This document shows positions 59,052 through 64,000 of a DNA stretch of 64,000 nt, piece by piece. Source of the stretch: Terebella lapidaria (Eukaryota; Annelida; Polychaeta; Terebellida; Terebellidae); the NCBI GenBank assembly GCA_949152475.1, contig OX424563.1, positions 3,383,001 to 3,447,000 on the forward strand. The letters run 5' to 3'. The notes beneath the pieces were generated by a model. It was not told the origin of the DNA. It did no database searches and saw nothing but the letters and a program-made list of their open reading frames with translations. The translations under genes were made by a program, and so were the position numbers. Within the stretch, counting starts at the first letter, position 1, and every line of letters starts with the position of its first letter.

Positions 59052-62000
59052 TATCGATTCATAAGTGACCATCGGGCTGTCAAACGCTGACCTGCAATCT
59101 ATTGTTACCTGCACAGTGTGTAGGCGGTTGTCGGGTCAAGGCGCCTTGATTTCCAACTATCACCCACACACATTCACACGTCCACTGTGATACCAGCACC
59201 ATCAGACTGACAACCACCCAGTTTTATTCACTATAAAATGTCTTTGTGTCTCCAAGTTACATTTATAACCTAAATTCACTCTGACGGTTTTAGAGGAGAA
59301 TGTTGTCTGCCATGAATTGCCCACAAAATTTTCGTCAATGATTGTTTCTCCCAACTTCCAATGTATTGTTTTTTCTCATTCCGTCATACATATATTTGGT
59401 GCATTGTTCGTGTATGTTCAATCATTCTCGAAACGACGCACACCAGCCATGAGAGTTCTACATTGAATATCGAACTTAAAAACTGCCCCATTTTGCAGAA
59501 CAAGCTGTTGATTTTGGTGTGACGGTGAGTTCAGACATTTCCTGATTATCGTGAATTCTCTTCCACCAACCACAAGGTCGATCGACTTCTAGTGTCGGGA
59601 CAAAAGAACGAGCCGATTTAATGGGATTCTTTTACATATCGTGATTGGCGAGTTAACTATAAGGTTCAACGTAAGTATTACTTGAGGTAACGGCTTTGTA
59701 GTAAATGGTTACCAACGTGAACATTTTCTTGTAAACAAAATCTGATATACACGTGTATTTCCTCAATTGCATGTAGAAGTCAGATCTAGTACCCGATTTG
59801 TAGCGGATTCTATCTTCCTGTTTCAATTGTACCTACAACACCAAAACATTTAACAACGTTTCCAATATGAATATTAGCGGAAAACGAGTAATCTAAATAG
59901 AATGAATTTCGGATGGCCAACGGAAACAATTCGGAACGACAATTTGATCGAGTTTGTACAAGCTTGTTGTTTTGTTGTTTTTTGCAACAGTGTTGTTGCT
60001 TTGATGTTTTTTTTTTGCATCAATGTAACAATACTGATGCAAAAACAAAAACAAAACAAGCTTATATTGAAAGTTAATAGAATACCCGTATGTGTTCAAA
60101 GCAAATAGCAGAAGAAATACATCAAAAAATGTAATTTCTGCCAATACTGGCGATCTCGGGCAAATATCAGGTCACGTACTGGAAAACCCGGGTAATATTG
60201 TCCATGTATCGATTCATAAGTGACCATCGGGCTGTCAAACGCTGACCTGCAATCTATTGTTGCCTGCACAGTGTGTAGGCGGTTGTCGGGTCAAGGCGCC
60301 TTGATTTCCAACTATCACCCACTCACACATTCACACGTCCACTGTGATACCAGCACCATCAGACTGACAACCACCCAGTTTCATTCACCTTTTCAAAATG
60401 CTATAAAATGTCTTTGTGTCTGCAAGTTACATTTATTACCTAAATTCACTCTGACGGTCTTAAAGGAGAATGTTGTCTGTCTGCCATGAATTGCCCACAA
60501 AATTTTCTTCAATCCAATTTGTTTCTCCCAACTTTCATTGTATTGTTTTTTCCCGACTCACACCACCCATGAGAGTTCTACATTGAATATCGAACTTTGA
60601 AAACATTGAAAAACTGCCTCCTTTCGCAGAGCAAGCTGTTGATTTTGGTGGCACGGTGAGTTCAGACGTTTCCTGACTATCGTAAATTCTCTTCCACCAA
60701 CCACAAGGTCGATCAACTTCCAGTGTCGGGACAAAACAACAAGCCAATTTAATGGGATTATTTTACATATCGTGATTGGCGAGTCAACTACAAGGTTCAA
60801 CGTAAGTATTACTTGAGGTAACGGCTTTGTAGTAGATGGTGGTTACCAACGTGAACATTTTCTTGTAAACACAATCTGATATACAGTTATATTTCCTCAA
60901 TTGCATGTAGAAGTCAGATCTAGTACCCGATTTGTAGCGGATTCTATCTTCCTGTTTCAATTCTACCTACAACACCAAAACATTTAACAACGTTTCCAAT
61001 ATGAATATTAGCGGAAAACGAGTAATCTAAATAGAATGAATTTCGGATGGCCAACGGAAACAATTTGGAACGACAATTTGATCGAGTTTCTACAAGCTTG
61101 TTGTTTTGTTGTTTTTTGCAACAGTGTTGTTGCTTTGATGTTTTTTTTGCATCAATGCAACAATACTGATGCAAAAACAAAACAAAACAAAAACAAGCTT
61201 ATATTGAAAGCTAATAGAATACCCGTATGTGTACAAAGCAAATAGCAGAAGAAATACGTCAAAAATGTAATTTCTGCCAATACTGGCGATCTCGGGCAAA
61301 TATCAGGTCACATACTGGAAAAACCAGGTAATATTGTCCATGTATCGATTCATAAGTGACCACCGGGCTGTCAAACGCTGACCTGCAATCTATTGTTGCC
61401 TACACAGTGTGTAGGCGGTTGTCGGGTCAAGGCGTGATTTCCAACTATCACCCACCCACACATTCACACGTTCACTGTGATACCAGCACCATCAGATTGA
61501 CAACCACCCAGTTTCATTCACCTTTTCAAAATGCTATAAAATGTCTTTGTGTCTCCAAGTTACATTTATTACCTAAATTCACTCTGACGGTTTTAGAGGA
61601 GAATGTTGTCTGTCTGTCATGAGTTGCCCACAAAATTTTCTTCAATCCAATTTGTTTCTCCCAACTTTCATTGTATTGTTTTTTCCCGACTCACACCACC
61701 CATGAGAGTTCTACATTGAATATCGAACTTTGAAAACATTGAAAAACTGCCTCATTTCGCAGAGCAAGCTGTTGATTTTTGTGGCACGGTGAGTTCAGAC
61801 GTTTCCTGACTATCGTAAATTCTCTTCCACCAACCACAAGGTCGATCGACTTCCAGTGTCGGGACAAAACAACAAGCCGATTTAATGGGATTATTTTACA
61901 TATCGTGATTGGCGAGTCAACTACAAGGTTCAACGTAAGTATTACTTGAGGTTACGGCTTTGTAGTAGATGGTTGTTACCAGCGTAAACATTTTCTTGTA

Positions 62001-62240
62001 AACAAAAATCTGATAAACAGTTATAATTCCTCAATTGCACGTAGAAGTCAGATCTAGTACCCGATTTGTAGCGGACTCTATGTTCCTGTTTCAATTCTAC
62101 CAGAAACCCATAAGAGAGACGTCTCTCTTATGGGTTTCTGATTCTACCTACAACACCAAAACATTTAACAACGTTTCCAATATGATTCGGATGGCCAACG
62201 GAAACAATTCGGAATGACAATTTGAACGAGTTTGGATGAG
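59052..62240 (+). repeat. Tandem repeat of a unit of about 1.14 kb, 2.8 copies
   Basis: Copies start TATCGATTCATAAGTGACCA at 59052, 60207 and 61343; the third stops at about 62240. They are highly similar with small indels. Each unit contains a hairpin around 'gcatcaatgtaacaatactg' (TTTTTGCATCA ... TGATGCAAAAA) within a larger AAGCTTGTT...AACAAGCTT inverted repeat. Short open frames recur at the same place in each copy but show no coding signal. Confidence 0.9.
62101..62140. mobile_element. 40-bp perfect palindrome inserted with 7-8-bp target duplication
   Basis: CAGAAACCCATAAGAGAGAC is followed directly by its complement. ATTCTAC(C) flanks it on both sides (62094-62100/1 and 62141-62148). 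The corresponding places in the sister copies of the 1.14-kb repeat (near 59827 and 60960) lack the palindrome and have a single ATTCTACC or ATTGTACC. CAG...CTG ends and an 8-bp duplication fit a minimal hAT-like relic. Confidence 0.8.
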
Positions 62241-64000
62241 CTTGTTTTTTTCAAATCAGTGTTATTGCATTGATGCAAAAAAAACAACAACAACGATTAA
62301 ATACAAACGCAATACAAATCACCGGAAGAGCATCCCGCCCATTTTTTTTAATGTCAGCTCAAATTGCACCGGAAGCTAGCTTCTCGCTTCTCAGGTGTCT
62401 GGCAACTTCTTCTCAAACCCAGGAGACAAGTGCGACGTGCTATAGTCAAAAGTCAACACAGTACTAGGTGAGCTAATGAAATGTACGCCTTTGCATCCCC
62501 TTCAAATCTCGGAAGTATCTAAAAGTTTAATGCGGTTTGTCCACCAGAGATACTAGTGAAGCTCTGATGTTGAGGAAACTCATTCAACACGATGATGAAC
62601 AACTAGATAACTAAGGCAAAACAGTAAATGTAAACCAATAATGAAATATTATATAACACAATAACTGATAGATTGCTCCTATATAAGTGGCTCTAACAAG
62701 TTTAGACCCCATTTACGGACATAAGGCAAACAATTGAATTACACAGAGTTATGCCGTACGTCGGAAGAAGGAACATTGTTCCCATAGAAACGGGCGGGAA
62801 AACAAGAATATTGCACCCCAATGACCACGACAAAACAGCTATGGATATATCCAAAGGTTATGGAAATATATCCTAGCGGGCTTGAATCATGAGAAACTCG
62901 TCCTGGCTAAACCCGGCGTAATAAGTTTGATATAAATCAAACCACTTCCTATATCCCTCAGGTGCCTCGTTTAATCGGCTTCCGTTTCCCAGACAGTTTG
63001 AACGAATAAAACATTAGGAGTTCACAATGGTTGAGAAATTTTTTTTTTTAAATAAACAAGCTTCTGCTTTGGAAAATATTTCTTTCATCTAATAAATGGG
63101 CTAGAGCAATCAGATGCCATTTGGAGAAATGTTATAGAGAAGTTTTCCTTGATTATCAATGAGACCTGAATCATTTCACATACATGTACCTATACATGGT
63201 ATCAACATGCCAATATCGTAAGATGTTTGGCGTTTAGAAAAAAAAGTTCTATCAACGTTAAAAATATCAAACTTTATGGCGAATCAAACCGAAGTCATGA
63301 CCTAGAGTATTTGAATAACAAAAGATTCAACCCGCCTACTGGTTCTAAACAACTCATAAGCAATGGTACTGCTCACTTGAAACAAAGACTTGTTTAGAAC
63401 CAAAAATGACGCCACACTTCGGCACTCTCATCGAAAAGTTCTAATCCCCTCGGCATTCCAGCATCGACTGCATTTCGTTCGGCCTTTCGACCAGTACATT
63501 GGGAATGTACATACCTACTGCATTCACAGATATGTTGCTTATACCAGAAAATATCAGGGAAAACATAGATACGCTAGCATATACCTCACTATCAAAAAAC
63601 AATGAATATAGACTTATAAATACATGTATGATAATAATATTTATCAGTGCATTTTAAGTGTTTGGACCTTATCATTGAACTGTGCTAATCAGTTCTTTCA
63701 TTCCTATCGACATCAAACAACCCATATCATCAGGAATATAGAGCAGTAAACAAATAAAATGCTTTCTCCAAAAACACCAAAGTAAGTATTACTAGATATC
63801 TACGTGAATGAGTATATGGGGAATTTCCGGTAAATTTATCCCATGGAAGATGTGACGAAATATAAGCGGATATCAATGCACTTCAAGGCGCCGATATGAT
63901 TCAAACTTCACTCGGGTTTCCATTAAGTTTGAGTTTCATGACGGAAAACCCAATCCACCGGGCTGTTCGTGTCGTATTCATTATTCATGACAAGATTGTG
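62241..64000. other. No gene or repeat recognised
   Basis: AT-rich sequence to the window end. Open frames are short (up to 71 codons) without family resemblance. A gene may begin or continue beyond the window. Confidence 0.4.

Overview
The window is animal nuclear DNA. It has spliced genes with GT-AG introns, retroposons, many small inverted-repeat elements and an unusually heavy load of minisatellites. A marine invertebrate fits best, most likely an amphioxus (Branchiostoma). The main pointer is that in two genes the intronic minisatellite unit spans the exon/intron junction. I recall such 'mirage' minisatellites being reported from amphioxus, but I could not verify this, so the species call is an inference.

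Five gene models could be assembled with consistent splice phases. (1) O-GlcNAcase (OGA), + strand, 12 exons, 1053-10202, 808 aa; its tenth intron carries an antisense, nearly intact LINE. (2) A one-coding-exon Ser/Gly-rich 511-aa protein, - strand, 12872-14407, whose C-terminus carries both a SILK and an RVxF protein phosphatase 1 docking motif. (3) BNIP3, + strand, 6 exons, 19520-30887, 199 aa, with the LIR, WDWS and transmembrane segments. (4) A cytosolic sulfotransferase, - strand, 36503-38954, 300 aa, probably with a 5'UTR exon and TATA box near 41.3 kb. (5) A calmodulin-like four-EF-hand protein, - strand, 44365-48232, with its 5' exon not found. A sixth, less certain gene (166 aa, C2H2 zinc fingers, 51422-52977) lies inside an inverted-repeat element.

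Layout: 1-0.67 kb tandem repeat; 1-10.2 kb OGA; 10.2-12.9 kb flank with a 27-bp minisatellite; 12.9-18.9 kb gene 2 and its probable 5' intron, holding two MITEs and one Helentron-like element; 19.4-33.1 kb BNIP3 with promoter, MITE, LINE fragment, a donor-spanning minisatellite that contains a nested palindromic element plus a second Helentron-like copy, and a long 3'UTR; 33.7-35.0 kb 20-bp minisatellite; 36.5-41.3 kb sulfotransferase; 44.4-48.9 kb calmodulin-like gene, whose intron ends are multiplied as minisatellites; 49.5-53.6 kb a 4.07-kb element with perfect 113-bp terminal inverted repeats and a TTTCT target duplication; 53.9-58.5 kb a 20-bp satellite; 59.0-62.2 kb 2.8 tandem copies of a 1.14-kb unit; 62.2-64 kb nothing recognised.

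The genes do not form one pathway. OGA (O-GlcNAc removal), BNIP3 (mitophagy), a sulfotransferase (detoxification/conjugation) and a Ca2+ sensor look like ordinary neighbours. The unusual content is the repeats: splice-site-spanning minisatellites, about two dozen RFX X-box-like motifs in BNIP3 intron 2, and the zinc-finger-bearing inverted-repeat element.
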